Part shown: positions 1 through 12,502 of the stretch, piece by piece | How positions within the stretch are numbered: position 1 is the stretch's first letter | Layout of the letters: each line of letters starts with the position of its first letter | Assembly (NCBI GenBank): GCA_025331125.1 | Contig: JAOALB010000073.1 | Span: 1 to 64,000 of the forward strand | DNA from: Mycogone perniciosa | Lineage: Eukaryota > Ascomycota > Sordariomycetes > Hypocreales > Hypocreaceae | Reading direction: 5' to 3' | Length of the DNA: 64,000 nucleotides | Translations under genes and position numbers: made by a program | The notes under the pieces: generated by a model | The model's input: the letters and a program-made list of their open reading frames with translations, nothing else | The model's database searches: none | Told to the model about the DNA's origin: nothing

Positions 1-76
<76 letters not shown>
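1..76. repeat. (TAT)n trinucleotide microsatellite
   Basis: An uninterrupted run of about 25 TAT/ATT units opens the window, followed by a pyrimidine-rich stretch. It may extend past the left edge. No coding role is visible. Confidence 0.97.
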
Positions 77-3000
77 TCTTTTTTTTCTCTCACCTTCCCC
101 ATCGCGCACACTGCCAGCCATCACAGGGTGTGTGTGAAATGTCTCGCTCGCCAACTTCTGGCTCCGGAGTATTAGGTACTTCGTACTACTGCTCATACTA
201 CTCCTAGTTCGTGTGCCTGGCGGGATCGGTCAGGAACGGGCACCAGATCTATTATGACGCTACACCACGTTAATGAAAAAAAAAATCGAGAAATTTGCTT
301 CTTATCTCGTCAATGGTGTGTGAATGACCTTCCAATGCCTGCAGTTTTTATTTAGTATCTGATTTAATTGATTTTATTTTTGTCTTTCCTTTACTCCATA
401 CATCGTCTCAGATCGACTGTGTGGCTTTTCCTCCTTCCTTTTTTCACGCCTCCAAGTTTCTCCGCCTCTCGCTTCTTCCCGGCATCATCTCGCGGGCATA
501 CGAGTACGATTCATGACGACGAGACTATTGAACCTTTTTTTCCTTGCTTTTGTTCTTGTTTTCATTCAACCTGCTGTTTGACAGGTTTTCTCCTCGGTGT
601 CCTCCGAGGCTCTGCGCCATCTCATTGGCAATGGGAACCGCCTCGGCACTGGGGCAGCCAAGAGGGGCCAAAGAGGTGTGCGAGTGCGAGTCATCCATCA
701 AATCGCCGACCTTTTTTTTTCTGGTGCCCGGGATGTGGTGGAACGCCTACGCCTACTACTACTCGTACGAGTAAAGCCTTAGTACGAGCGAGCCTGGCCT
801 GAAGCCGAGAAGAAGGCTGTGGCCGAGGCCGAGCTGTGATCATTCATTAACGACCTGCTGCTCCACTGCCTAGGCCCAGCCTGCTCGTAGTCGTGGTGCT
901 ACTCCTGCTAGTGCTCGAACTACGATCGCGACAAATCATCGAGTCCAGCAGGACAGGGGTTTCCTGCTAGAGCCTTAGCATCATCTTGGTGACCTGGTTG
1001 CTCCCGTCGCTTTTCTTCTCCAGGCCAGGTATGGAGTCCCCTGCTCAACAAACAGGATGCTGCGGCCAGAGGGTGGTCCGAGAAACTGCGGAACCAACAA
1101 AACCACCATTTCCGTGTCATCACCACCAACAACCCCACGTTTTTTGACCCTCTCCCAGCTAATGGGCCAATGACAAGGGTGACAGACACACCACCAGAAA
1201 CTTGTTTACAAGTATTGCAGCACACATCTGTGTACTACATACATAGCCATCAAAATCACACACACACATACGACACACAGTAGTCCACGTACTGCGAAGT
1301 ACTACCACCACTGCTACCTATTTGTAAAGGACTGGCAAAGCAAACCACCCCTCTGTGAGCTAGCCGCATCTCTTGCATCAGGACCTGCATATGTACGTAT
1401 CCAGGGCCCCTGGTGCCTTGCAGCCGCTGATGAATTGGCTTTTTGGGAAGCCCTTGGAGATGCATCAACAATCCTACTACTCCGTACTTCGTACTACTAC
1501 TACTAATACTACGTGAGGACCAGAGAGACGAGCCGCGCGCGCGCCAGTCTGTGTGTTTTTTTTACTTTCTTCACGCCGTCTCAGCAAACCGAATGCCGAA
1601 GATGCCTTGTGCCGACCTGTCTCGGCTGTCTGACGATTTGTCGTAGATTCTAATGAGATGTAATTACATGCAGGCATTCATTGCGGGCTACTACTGCTAG
1701 CACTGCTACTGACTACGAGTCTTTAATTTCTGAGGATGCTATTAGCAGGTCACGATCGGGCTTCGGTCCTCTGAGTCCGAACGATTTCGGTCTGAATCAA
1801 TCTGGCGTCAATACGATAATAATACGGCACCATTCGCAATACTACCACGCGATACTCCTCCGAAGTACTCGTATGGATGGATATCCGAATCGCAAGAACC
1901 TGGAGACTAAATCAAAACAAAAAAAGCAATTCTTGTCTCATCACCTGCAGGCACTACAGCAAACACTAAATATCGCATTTGTTGTCACCGACACTACTAC
2001 ACTACTCCGTACTCCGTACAATGGAACCGTCATTCTTTCCCGCTCACACACACGATGGGCGGAAATAGGACTAGGTCATCTCAATCGTCAGCCTCGCCGT
2101 CTGTACGTGATCACCTGGACATGTTTTTTTGGGCTTGCAGGAGGTGTGGTGGGCAGACAGACAAAACACCACCCTGATGAAGCTAGCCCTTGAAACGGCG
2201 TAATTTGTACGACTTCGGAGGAGGAGTAGTACGGCTGTTCGGAAGCTCTCCCAGCTCAAATGATTCTACTCAGTACTCGTCCTACTGCTCAATGCTCGCC
2301 CTACTCCATTACTCCATCGTCTCACTCACTACGGAGTTACACCTGCAGTATGGATTCATGCAGCCCAACAACGTACATAAACCCGACAACCTGGATCTCG
2401 GATTACCGCGCGCGTGTGCAGAATGCCATCACCGTGGGAATCATACCCATGCGGTCTGCACTCCATATTTGCCCTACTACTTTGTACATACAGCTTCATC
2501 AGCTCACCGTGGCCCGACCTGACCCTGTCTTTGCATTGGTGCTGCACTCGCCGAACTAGCTACTGCAACTTGCATATACTAATTCCTCATCCCAATCCTC
2601 AGGTTCGTGCTAGGCCCCGTCCTGTGCTTACTACGGAGCAGACAGATAGGGTAACAAGGCATCCGTCTGTATCCTTGGCATCATGATCCTTGGCATTGTG
2701 GTCCTTGGCATGATGGTTGATTTCCAATCCACGGCGTTGCGATTCTGTTTATTCTTGTAAATTACTACTAGTCGCAGTATCACGGATTGTCCGTGTAAGC
2801 ACTAAGTACCTGGCGGGACAATCGCGTCCGGCCCGTCGCGAAGTTTTTGGTGCAGTACTATCAGATCACAAGTCCTGATGACCAAAGGCTTAATAAATCA
2901 GCTACTACGAAGTACCACTCCTCCATACATTATAGTAGTACTACTATATGTTAGTGCTCCGTACTAACATCATTTGTTTTCCCGCGTGAGCCGCCGCTTC

Positions 3001-4953
3001 TTATGTATTAATCTCTCCGCAAACACCAGCAACAGACCTAACAACCAACTGCGTTGGTATCTATCTATCTCCTACAGAAAGAATGTAGCTAGCTTGCGGA
3101 GATGGTCGGAGAAACTGAGGGGAAAGGCCAAGAAGAGGAAACAAAGTTTATCTACTTTCCCAAGCTTTTGCCCTTTCTTGAAGAAGGTTTTACAAGTGCG
3201 GCAGCCGGTGTTGGGAAAACGGCGTTTACACCAATTCATACACTCACACACACACACACACTCACACACACACACACTCACACACACAGACGACTCACAC
3301 ATTCCTCTCCGTGAGCGGTAACAGCCGTTGGAGAATCTGTGCGCACGGATTGTGGGATATGAGCCGACGGAGGCGAATTACACCAGACACCGAACAAAAA
3401 AACCGTCCGAGATAGAGTTTTCGCTCTCAAACGGACGGTGTCCGTAAAAGTCAAAAAGACGGATACAAAATGCGGGGAAATGGATTGATAGGGTTGATTG
3501 ACGTACGTAACTCTCCCGTAGTTATTAGCGGGCGTGAGTGCTTCAGCCTTCCGCAAGCGGATGATACGAGGGGGAGGATCATCATCATCACCCACTTTAA
3601 CTTTCTCTCTCTACCCGCGCGAATTGATGCCTAACTTGGCAGACTTGGGGGGCTTCTGCTGTGTAACTGCGAAAAGGGACAAATGAGAACGCCGAGATCA
3701 GGTCCTCCCCCCTCTGTCTCAGAATGTGCGCATCGCCACCGCTCATCAAGATTGTTCTTTGTTTTCTCCTTGATACGGAGTACAGCGTAATAATATTGGT
3801 ACTTCGTAGATATACATACAAATCCTGCTTGGCTTGCGTACATCATCTTGTCGTTGACGTCTTGATGGTCAGTGTCTGGCGGACTCGCTCACATGATTGG
3901 ACATGCAGGCTGTACGAAGTACATAGATGAGTTCATATGCCAATCACTTCGTTTGCCTGAAACAAGCCACCAAGCAGCCTTTCTCTTCTCTTTCACCAAT
4001 TTCACATTCAAGCCTCCTCTGACAAGCTTGCGGCTAGAGCCAAAGTGTCTGCATATCCCCGAGTACGGGGTTCGGCAACTCGAGAGAGCATGTTCGTTCA
4101 AATATGGAGATGCCTAGGTGGCTTGCTGCCAGCGTCGCATTTGTCTGCCGTGATGACTGGTTCTCAACTGCCAATGCATCTCGGAGTCCAATGTACTCGT
4201 ACTTCGTGAAACGCCGAGAATAGAACGCCGGCTGCAAACTCAATTCCGCTGCCAGGATATTTCCCCTGTCGTCCCAGAGCGCTGGATGACAGGAGACCCA
4301 TGAACAACACACCCAGCAACGCCCGCAATCCTGCTCCAGATGCGCGTGATGCTTACTCCGTACTCGTACAGTGACCATTAAAGTGCATACCCACCATTCC
4401 TGTTCCAGGGTCTCTAAGCCTTGTCAAACGTGCAAGGGGGGGGCAACGCACGCCCTGCCAAAGCTCTTCCAAGCCGCAGTTGCAGCAAGCTACCATCATG
4501 TTCCATGACGTGAGAAAACCAGCGCAGCGGTACTCCGTACAGGCCCAGGTCTGGTTATCTGAGTCTCCGGAGGATCCGAATCCATCATCATGATCCCATC
4601 CATATTCGTCCAATCTCCGCATCTTGGGGGAGAAAAATGAAACACTCGGGTCCTTTTCTACTTTCGCGATTGCCTGAATCAAAACGCGTGCCGACGTGGT
4701 ATTCGGTGCATCAATCCGATAATCTTTTCTCCAACGACCCGCTGGCTGAGCAAAAGAAAAATAAGCAAGCAATAAGGTGCATGCGAGAGAATTCGGAGCA
4801 GACTTGGCATCCGATCGATCGATCGAAAGCCCCGTTCCCACACCAACTCCGTGATGTGCGTTTCGGCTCAGGGGATGCTGCATCGAAATGTCTTGCTTTC
4901 ACCGTCCACAGCAAGGCTGTCTGTCTGCTTTGCCATCTCCAATAGTACAGCCA
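77..4953. other. Gene-poor intergenic stretch of about 4.9 kb
   Basis: I find no reading frame here with a recognisable domain or convincing splice structure. The stretch holds T-rich and CA-rich tracts and many copies of the 9-mer TACTCCGTA/TACTTCGTA (for example 177-185, 1478-1493, 2003-2018, 4531-4539). The longest open frame (4353-4883, minus) has no recognisable motif. It could be a long promoter or 5' leader of a gene beyond the left edge, but that is inference. Confidence 0.6.
3239..3299. repeat. (CA)n dinucleotide microsatellite
   Basis: An imperfect CA repeat broken by CTCACA units. It sits in non-coding DNA and could vary in length between strains. Confidence 0.9.
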
Positions 4954-5356
4954 TTACAGCACCCCATCACTCTCGCCAGGCAATCTCTCGACCCGCTTCT
5001 GCTCCCAGTCATCCAGATCCCTCCCAGCCAACCGCTGTCGTCACATCAGCATGTCCATCTCCCAAAAATAAGAAAATATTGTTCCTTACGTAGTACTCCT
5101 CCTTCATGTCCACCTTGCGCGCCGACCGCCGCACATTCAACTCCTCCTCCTTCGTCATCTGCCGCACCTTGCGATCATGCCTCTCAAATCGAATCGCCGT
5201 CGCGGGCGTCAGGACAAACGAACCCGCCACCATGACCATGATGAACGGCAGTCCAAACGTCAGAAACGGATGCTTGTTCATGAGCGCTCGGTACCGCATG
5301 CCGACTTTGCTCGCGTCGCCTGACGAGCGGAACTTGTTGCTCTGGAACGTCGGCAT
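4954..5356 (-). CDS. cox16: Cytochrome c oxidase assembly protein Cox16
   Basis: Small inner-membrane mitochondrial protein needed to assemble complex IV. Two exons (5090-5356 and 4954-5034) with a 55-nt intron (5035-5089, GTAAGG..CAG) join in phase 0 to give 115 residues, normal for the family. One transmembrane segment lies at about residues 25-45, following a NKHPFLTFGLPF motif. The basic matrix/IMS tail EEYY-RLAGRDLDDWEQKRVERL spans the splice and is the most conserved part of Cox16. A longer in-frame upstream ATG at 5632 exists, but the product from 5356 starts like other Cox16 proteins. The gene lies tandem to the FHA gene with 1.2 kb between them. Identification rests on the C-terminal motif plus the single membrane span. 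Confidence 0.93.
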
Positions 5357-6586
5357 TGTGATGGTGGCGCTTTGCTTTGCTTTGCTTCGCCGGCGGCTCG
5401 TCGCAAGGCGAAACGGTGTTGAGGTAGTATTGCGCTTCGTAGGACCCCGTTGGTCTGCTCTCTTTGATGCCGCGCGTAGTAGTTCGCACGTCAATCGGCT
5501 CCGACAGTATATATGATTCTCCGGGGGTCGCGTGAGAGATCGTAAGATGTCCAATGACTGTTCAGCTCTCGCATGACGGCGAAAAAGAATCGAATCGAGC
5601 ATCCAAAATGTGGCGTCACCCCACAACCCCACAAAAGTCAGCCTCGCCAGTCACCGAGCTGAAATTAGCGAGACAGACCTCTGCTTCGTACTCGGAGTAC
5701 ATGACTAATATCCAGCCTACCCGATAGTATAGCGATTTTGATGCTATTCTCCTCTACTGCACATGAATGGGGCTGAATCTGGAATTTGAGAAGCCTGGAA
5801 ATGGAAATGAATTATTTACACGAAGAATCACCTCATCTATCGAATTCATACCTGCCAATCTCCATCAGTTAGTTATTCAGGCAATAAACCATGCACTGTT
5901 CAACTCCAGATGTTGATTACACACTGATTTGAGAAATTGAGACATCTCCTATCACACACCATCAACCAGCACTGCCAAGGACGAGCATACCGCGGATTAT
6001 AATAAGCCTTCCATTTAACCATACTATGCAAGAAAATGACTGCTAATGAAAATGCCTATGTCTGTCTTGTAGTTCTCAAATCAGAGGGTGCAACTCATGC
6101 TGCATCTTCACCCTTCCCTCATTGAACTCGGTCTTTGTACTCATTGTGCCTTTTTCAACGGGGGTTATCGCTTTCCTACCAATCATGTGCTCAAAGCCAA
6201 ATGTTTCCTCCAAGAAAAAGGAAATCTCAATGTCTTGAACGAGGGTAAAAAGCAAAAATTAAGTAAAAAAGAAACGAAGAAGAAACAACCGAATGCCCCA
6301 TTTGATACAGAAGAAGGAAACCTAGCCTATAATACGTACAAAAGAAAAAGAAAGGAGTCCTGATCCTGCGGGTATGTTCTTCGTGATTTGCCTCATCTTC
6401 TCGTCATCATTGATAATATTGACGTATTGGTGCCGTGCTCTGCTGCGCTGCCCAGGGGAAAAAAGACAAAAGTTCCTTCAAGGAGAGCAAGACATGTATC
6501 GTGGAATACAGTAGAATGGCTCGCATTGTACATATGGAGGTGGGGTATCTTGTCAACTTGTGAGGAAAGCATAAGGCGACTCGGCG
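5357..6586. other. Intergenic, cox16 promoter and 3' side of the FHA gene
   Basis: No supported gene. It includes a purine-rich block at about 6210-6360 (many AAG/AAA units) and one TACTCGGAGTA-like motif near 5690. It probably carries the cox16 promoter and the 3' UTR of the FHA gene. Confidence 0.6.
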
Positions 6587-8894
6587 TTATCGTTCAATCC
6601 GCGGTGGGGGAGATTGCCACCCATTTATGTATGCCATGAGCCCCATGCCAATTAAGACCACCCCAACCATCGAGGCATATGGGAGTCCTGCCGGGAGGCG
6701 TTGGCTCTGTAACGTGCCTCCTCTTTGTGGGCCCAGCGGCGTGATGGTGTTGGCTCTCGAAAGGGTCGGAACGTCACCTGGATCCTCAGCCGAGACCGTG
6801 CCATTGGTCTTGATGCCAATGGACCTCTGCTCCGAAGTCGCGGATAATAGAGAAGCGGCGCTGTCTTCCTTCGCCTCTTCCCGTTGCCCACTGCGACCCC
6901 CTCTTGACCGCGACCGACGCTTCTCTTCAGCCGCAATCCGTCGAGTCTCCTCCTCTCGCAACTGAATTACCATTTCCTCCAATGTTCTCCTACCTGCATC
7001 ACGTTCCGCCTCAGCTGCTTCACAGCGGCTTCTCCACTGCTCCACCTGTTCCTTTAGCTCTCGCATTTGCTCCTCCATGCTGTCGATACGAGACTGAAGA
7101 GCCGCGGCAGTTTCTTGGGCGATTCTGTCCGCCTGGGGTTCATCTTGATCTATTAACACTTCCTGATTCACTTCCTCCACGATGTCCTTCTCTTGAACCG
7201 AGTCACGAGCTTCGTTCAGAGTTTCCTCATCGTTTTCTTTGGCGATCCCGTTCACTAGACTGTTGGCAGACTCTTCAAGTCGTTTGGCTAATTCCTCTGC
7301 CAGTTCCCGTGCCTCTCGCTCCCTTTGTAGCATACTCTCCAACTCACGCATGCGAGCTGTTTGGCTATCGATGTCTCGTTTCGCATTGTTTAGTGCCTCC
7401 GTGAGCTGAATGATTTGGTTGATGTTTTCTTGTCGGACTGGAGACAGACTTTGTGGGTTGGATTTTGGTCGCTCAAGAGAGCCTCTCTTCAGTGAAGGTA
7501 CATCTGGCTTCTCCGGAAGAGGTTGTTGAGGCGGCGGCGCTGGAGGGTCCGAGAAGCGTGCCTTGGAGTCCGACCTGAACGAAACACTTCCATTTCCATT
7601 TCCATTAACCATGGGCTGAGGCTTAGGAGGCTCAGGGGCTTCTGGCTTTTCAAGGTCCTTGACGTCGTCCTTCGACATGAGGGTATTGATAAACTGGTTT
7701 GTGCGACCCAGGTCCTGGGCCTGTAGTCTAGCGCCTCGTATCTCATTCTATATTGTTGTTAGTCTCCCAGGAAGGAAAGAAGGGGAATGTGATCATGCTT
7801 ACAGCAAGACGTTTCAGAATCTGATCAGTGGCAATTGGTGTTAAGAAGAACGGGCGTTGTTGGGCCATCCCGTTTGCCTGGCCCCCCATGGCACCCCCGT
7901 TCATCATCATGCGTCCATTACCACCCAGAGATGCGTTACTGCCAGCTCGACCACGCATTTGCATCGCCCCCGTTGGAATCATCATCGCGCTGTTAGCTGG
8001 GTCCAGATCTCCAAAGTTCATATCCAAGACATTGTTTGACGTATTCAAAAATCCAGCATGTTCAACCTTTGCGGCGACCTTGTGATGAACCACGGTCTTC
8101 TGATCTTCACTAACGATATCAATACCGAGTTCAAGATGGTCGGCCGTCTGAAGTTCGTGGGGTTCGGATTCACGATTCTCTTGAGAAAGACGAGTACCAT
8201 TGACGAACGTGCCGTTTGATGATTTCACGTCTCGAATGTAGATCTTGCCATTTCTCTCAGCAAAGATTTCAGCATGCGCTCTCGACAGCACTTTACTGTC
8301 GAAGAAACCATTGGTATTGGTTGGCACTGTCTTTTGGTTGGTCTGTCGACCGATTCTTATGCTGTCGGGAGCAAAAGGGACAGCAATTGTTTTTCGCTCA
8401 AAGGTGCCGTTCAAGGAGAGAAGATAGAGCATAGGTTGGCCGGGGGGGAACTGCTGCTCAGGGCCCAAAGGGCGCATTATACCCTGCTGTATCATTTGAG
8501 GCTGGCCCGGCCCGGGCTGCATGGCGCCGTGAGGCGTCACCAAACCGTTGGGGCGACCTTGACCAAGCCTCGAAAAGTCCGCCTGCACGTCTCCCTTGCC
8601 TGGAGGCCAAGGGTTTTTGGTTTGGGGTCTTTTCCGAGTCGCGCCGCCAGACCAGTGGCTTAGATCAGAGGCTGACGATATGGATGTTCCATTGGACTGC
8701 GACCCGTTTGATGCGACGGTGGTATTGGAGGCGTTCGATGAAATAGAAGAGGAGGAGTTGCTTCGCGATAGGGTTTTGCGGGGCACGAACATGCCTCTGA
8801 CATCGTCTGGGTTCATCGGGTTGTTTCCGCTAATAGTGCCCCATGCTGGCCGGGAAATCTGCGGAAAGCTCGGAGGATTTGCGACGGCAGTCAT
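6587..8894 (-). CDS. FHA-domain, coiled-coil, tail-anchored protein (PRO45/HAM-4/Far10, SLMAP-like)
   Basis: Two exons (7803-8894 and 6587-7747) joined in phase 0 encode 750 residues. After a Ser/Asn-rich disordered start, an FHA phosphothreonine-binding domain lies at about residues 155-265, with GR at 182-183, SRAH at 204-207 and NGTF at 227-230. Coiled coils follow at roughly 470-560 and 580-645. A single hydrophobic segment lies about 20 residues from the end, with a short basic tail, which is a tail anchor. This architecture matches SLMAP and fungal PRO45/HAM-4 and yeast Far9(Vps64)/Far10, subunits of the STRIPAK phosphatase-kinase complex at the ER and nuclear envelope that governs hyphal fusion and fruiting. 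The ortholog call rests on architecture and motifs. The gene is divergent from mgr2. Confidence 0.9.
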
Positions 8895-9855
8895 GAGGAA
8901 GGATCAAGGTTGCTGTCCAATTTGATGGGAGGGCACGTTGGGTAGTAGATGTTTCGACAGGTGTGGTCGATAACGCGTGAGCACGTTGTCGTCGGGGTTT
9001 TGCTGCACCACAACCGCCACCACGCTGAAGCGGGCGAATGCAGATGATCTTGGTGGATTCGAACAAGTAGGCTTTTTCTCGGTTGCAGTCGGAAGAATCG
9101 AAAATGCAATATGTGTCTGTTGCTGTGATGATGATGGAAAACTCGTTAGCAGGTTGATGTGGCTCCTTTGATGACAGCACGCCAATTGGGGGTTGGCACG
9201 CCGAAGCGAGGCTGGGTGGTTCAGCCTCGGCTCACGGGCGGCTCCCTGCGCGATGCAGAAATGTCAAACATACTGGGCAATAATAAAATCTTTGCAGTCC
9301 AGGGCGACGTATCGCCGTCACGACCGAGCGACCTGGGGCGAGAGAGCTCGAACTGATGGAGTGGGCTTGAGAAGACTTGTCTGTCCTTCCGACCCGCTAA
9401 GCGCTGCTTGGCGTGTCGAACCTCAGGGCCGTATTCTGTATACAGTGCACGACCGGATTTCAGCGTATGCTCACCCAACTCCAACAACAGGACTTCAAGT
9501 TGCGCTTCGTCATGATCTAGAAATATCGAGACTCAAAATAGGCAGCATGCACAATATCTTCTTACGTGGCGTTGTCAGATAGATTCTTCAACGGCTCATG
9601 ACCACGATCCACGTGATGCCGCCTTACAGTATCCTTGTATATGCACTCACCCTTTGGACACTGTGAGGGACGATAGTGGTACCCCGTATCAACCTTTTTC
9701 CGGTTCCAATCGTTCGATCCAACAAAGGCAATGCGACCAATCAGGACCCACGGCTGCATTGGAGCTTTGACAGAGGAACGTTCGCAGTCGTTGTTGAACA
9801 GAAACTTGCGACAAGAAATACGACCTTCAGAGCAAATTGAAGCCGTTCCAACACT
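8895..9855. promoter_or_regulatory. Shared divergent promoter region of the FHA gene and mgr2
   Basis: 961 bp separate two divergently transcribed start codons. Open frames here are short and show no motif. It must hold both promoters and the 5' leaders. I can point to no specific factor site. Confidence 0.55.
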
Positions 9856-10405
9856 ATGCCTCCCGTCGCGCCGATTCACGCTGGTGGCCAGCAGGCTCCG
9901 TCCAACTTCGACAAGAGTATGGTCTCTACATTTCCAATCTTGGAGCGACGTTCTGGCTAACACGCCGATAGTGAAGATGGGTGCTATGATGGGCGGAAGT
10001 AAGATATCCTCAACGACTGGCCGGTATTCCTTGCGCTCGGCTAAATCATTCTAGCTGTCGGCTGCATCATGGGCTTCATCTTTGGTAGGGGACCAGAAGA
10101 CACACCACGCCATCAAAGCGATTAACTTTTGGCCAGGTACTGTTAACATCTTTCGATACGGTGCTGGATCCCAGGGCATCATGAGGACTCTAGGCCAGTA
10201 TATGGGAGCGTCTGGCGCAACTTTCGGGTACGCCTCCTTAAAACCACCTCCAGCTGACTATGGATTGACTGGGCTCCGCAGGTTCTTCATGGGAGTTGGT
10301 AGTGTGATCCGATCCGACGCTGATCCTAAACTTCACGAACTGTACATGCAAGCGCAACGAAGACCAATAGTCTTGAAGGCACATCCAGCATGGAAGAGGG
10401 ACTGA
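9856..10405 (+). CDS. mgr2: Mgr2/Romo1 family subunit of the TIM23 translocase
   Basis: Small two-span inner-membrane protein. In yeast, Mgr2 gates lateral release of preproteins at TIM23 and couples Tim21 to it. Five exons (9856-9916, 9972-9998, 10055-10084, 10137-10227, 10282-10405) give 110 residues. Two of the exons are only 27 and 30 nt. The joined product starts MPPVAPIHAGG and carries KMGAMMGGTVGCIMGFIFG, FRYGAG, MRTLGQYM, GATFGFFM and GSVIRSD, the family hallmarks. Each hallmark block crosses or abuts a splice, so the model is tightly constrained. The Gly-rich spans (GxxxG style) lie at about residues 22-46 and 58-85. A C-terminal basic stretch follows. Unspliced reading gives only broken frames. 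Confidence 0.93.
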
Positions 10406-12502
10406 TGACAACAAATACAATGGCTGACGAATGATATCGAAAAGACCAGCATCTGGTCATGTACAACGGTAGCCGAGCTGGTTACTCTGTAATATAACAA
10501 CGCATTTACGACACGCACATCAATTGATGCTTTACGAACAGCTCATGCCGTGAATCTGTCACTGATCATTTGAATTATCTACTCGGTTGGGCTGCAGGAC
10601 TACTTATGCGATATTGGCACAGTGCTAGTTTTGTGGAGGCGCAGTGGTGGAATGACTATCCAACCACAAGGGTCAATGCGTGAATCAAGTTGCCGTATTC
10701 ATCTCCAAAGAATCTCACAGGCTACATCATCATACAACAGAAAGGAGAACCCGAATTATCTCGTGTCTGATGGAATTCATCGGTCCACTTGTCCTGATCA
10801 GGCCTGGACTTGAGCAGCCTGCTTTTGGTGGTGGCGTGTCCTCGGTGCCTATCGGGTCAGCAACCCTCCTTCTCGAACGACCACAGTTGAGTTCATTACT
10901 ACAAAAGTTCTGTCCATGGCTTGTTTAAGCGGTGTCTGCGTCTGGCCAAGTTAGTAGCACAGGTAAGGTCGGAACGGTTGGGTACGGCTATCCGTTTTTC
11001 CTCAATAATGGATCCATCAGCCCTGGAGTCAATCCTGCACTGGCGGATGACTCGGTTGACATGTAGCCTTGGTGGTCCCGAGGGAGGGCCCATGTGACTG
11101 AAGCACATAGATATTATCCGTACCGGAGATGTCGTTGATGCTATACGAGCCCTACTTTGGATGAACCCTTTATCTTACCTAAGTGATCGACAGCTGCATA
11201 TGCACTCTGGAAAACGAAAACGAAGACATTCAGCTATTCGTCGGTGGCTAGTCTCGGTAGGCGGGGCGCTGCAAGATGACGACTTTAACGTACGAAGTAG
11301 GGTCGCATGACAATAATACGGCCACGCCAAACAAGATGCTGACGGAAATACGCATGCTGAATCCGAAGATGCTTAAAGCGGGCCCGGCTCTCCCGATTCG
11401 AGCGGAGTCTGGCCCGCACTAGTGCTGTTGCTCTCCCGTCTGCAAGTGACTCGGTTCAAGAACCCTTTGTGAGTGACTGAAAAAGCAGCCACTTGCATAA
11501 TAGCCCCTGTTGTTGCCAATATCCCCGATCACACGGAAGCCCAGGAACACGTTAGACATCTATTAAAAGGGCGGAAGGGGAAAAGCCAACAGCCCGAGAC
11601 GGGATGTGGAGCTTGATTGGATCGATCTGTAAGTCAGTTCGTGTGCTGGCACCAAGTTAATGTCCGAACCGCACAATTTCAAGGCACGACCTGCGTAGCT
11701 CACTCAATGACTCGATCTCATATGTTATTTTAAGGTTGACTGTTTCACCGGTTGTTGATAAGGGGCGCAGTTACGAACCTAATCGACCCAGCTGAAAGAC
11801 TTCCCGTTTCGGTGATTGGACATCATGACAAGGCTGCGGCACGGACATATTGGTTGAAAGCTAGGTTTACGCTGCAATACGAGTACTTCTTCGTAATAAT
11901 GCCCTATGCCAAAACACTCAAGGCCCTTGTTGACATGGCTGCTGCAACTGAATTGGCACTGCCAAGTTCGGCTCCGACCCTGATCGCCGAGTGCAGGGAG
12001 TATGGGGTGACAAGACTCCATTGCATCGATTGGACCCAGAGTATGAGCAGAGTATGAGGCATAAACTTGTTATCCACATACAAGTTAACGCCGTGATATT
12101 CCAGGGTACGAGAATGGCTTGCCGAGTCCCCGATGGGTCTGCCATGAATACGCCGCGGGCCGTTTCTATGAGTCCGTGAATAATTCTGTTTTGGGAAACA
12201 TGCCGACTTGAGCCATGTTTCTGGAAGGATGGCAGGGACACCTACGGGGCGTGTTAGGTGCAGGGATAGAACTTATCATTGAAGCACGAAGGCTTTGATC
12301 ATTCGGACGCCGAGGGCTTGATGGATCTCAGAGCGACCCGACCCCGGAGCCGAAAAGGCGTTCTGGTTGAGATGGAAACAAGTATAAAGAGACCTGATTG
12401 CCTCCAAAGGCAGAGAAAGAAGAGCATCCAGGAACAGCATCGTTCTTTCATCCCATCACTCAACTGTGGCTTATAGTTGGCACTTCCAACCATCTCATCA
12501 TC
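10406..12502. other. Intergenic region upstream of the laccase
   Basis: About 2.1 kb without a supportable gene. A few open frames (such as 11752-12057, plus) have no motif or splice partner that I recognise. The final 120 bp contain the laccase core promoter. It could include a decayed gene, but I see no family signature. Confidence 0.55.
12383..12388 (+). promoter_or_regulatory. TATA box of the laccase gene
   Basis: TATAAA in the context AGTATAAAGAG lies 115 bp upstream of the chosen start codon at 12503. This spacing suits a short leader and supports starting the first exon at 12503 and not further upstream. Confidence 0.6.

Noticed and set aside
4353..4883. 176-codon minus-strand open frame
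   Set aside because: No domain, no signal peptide and low-complexity composition. It lies in motif-rich intergenic DNA and has no splice partner.
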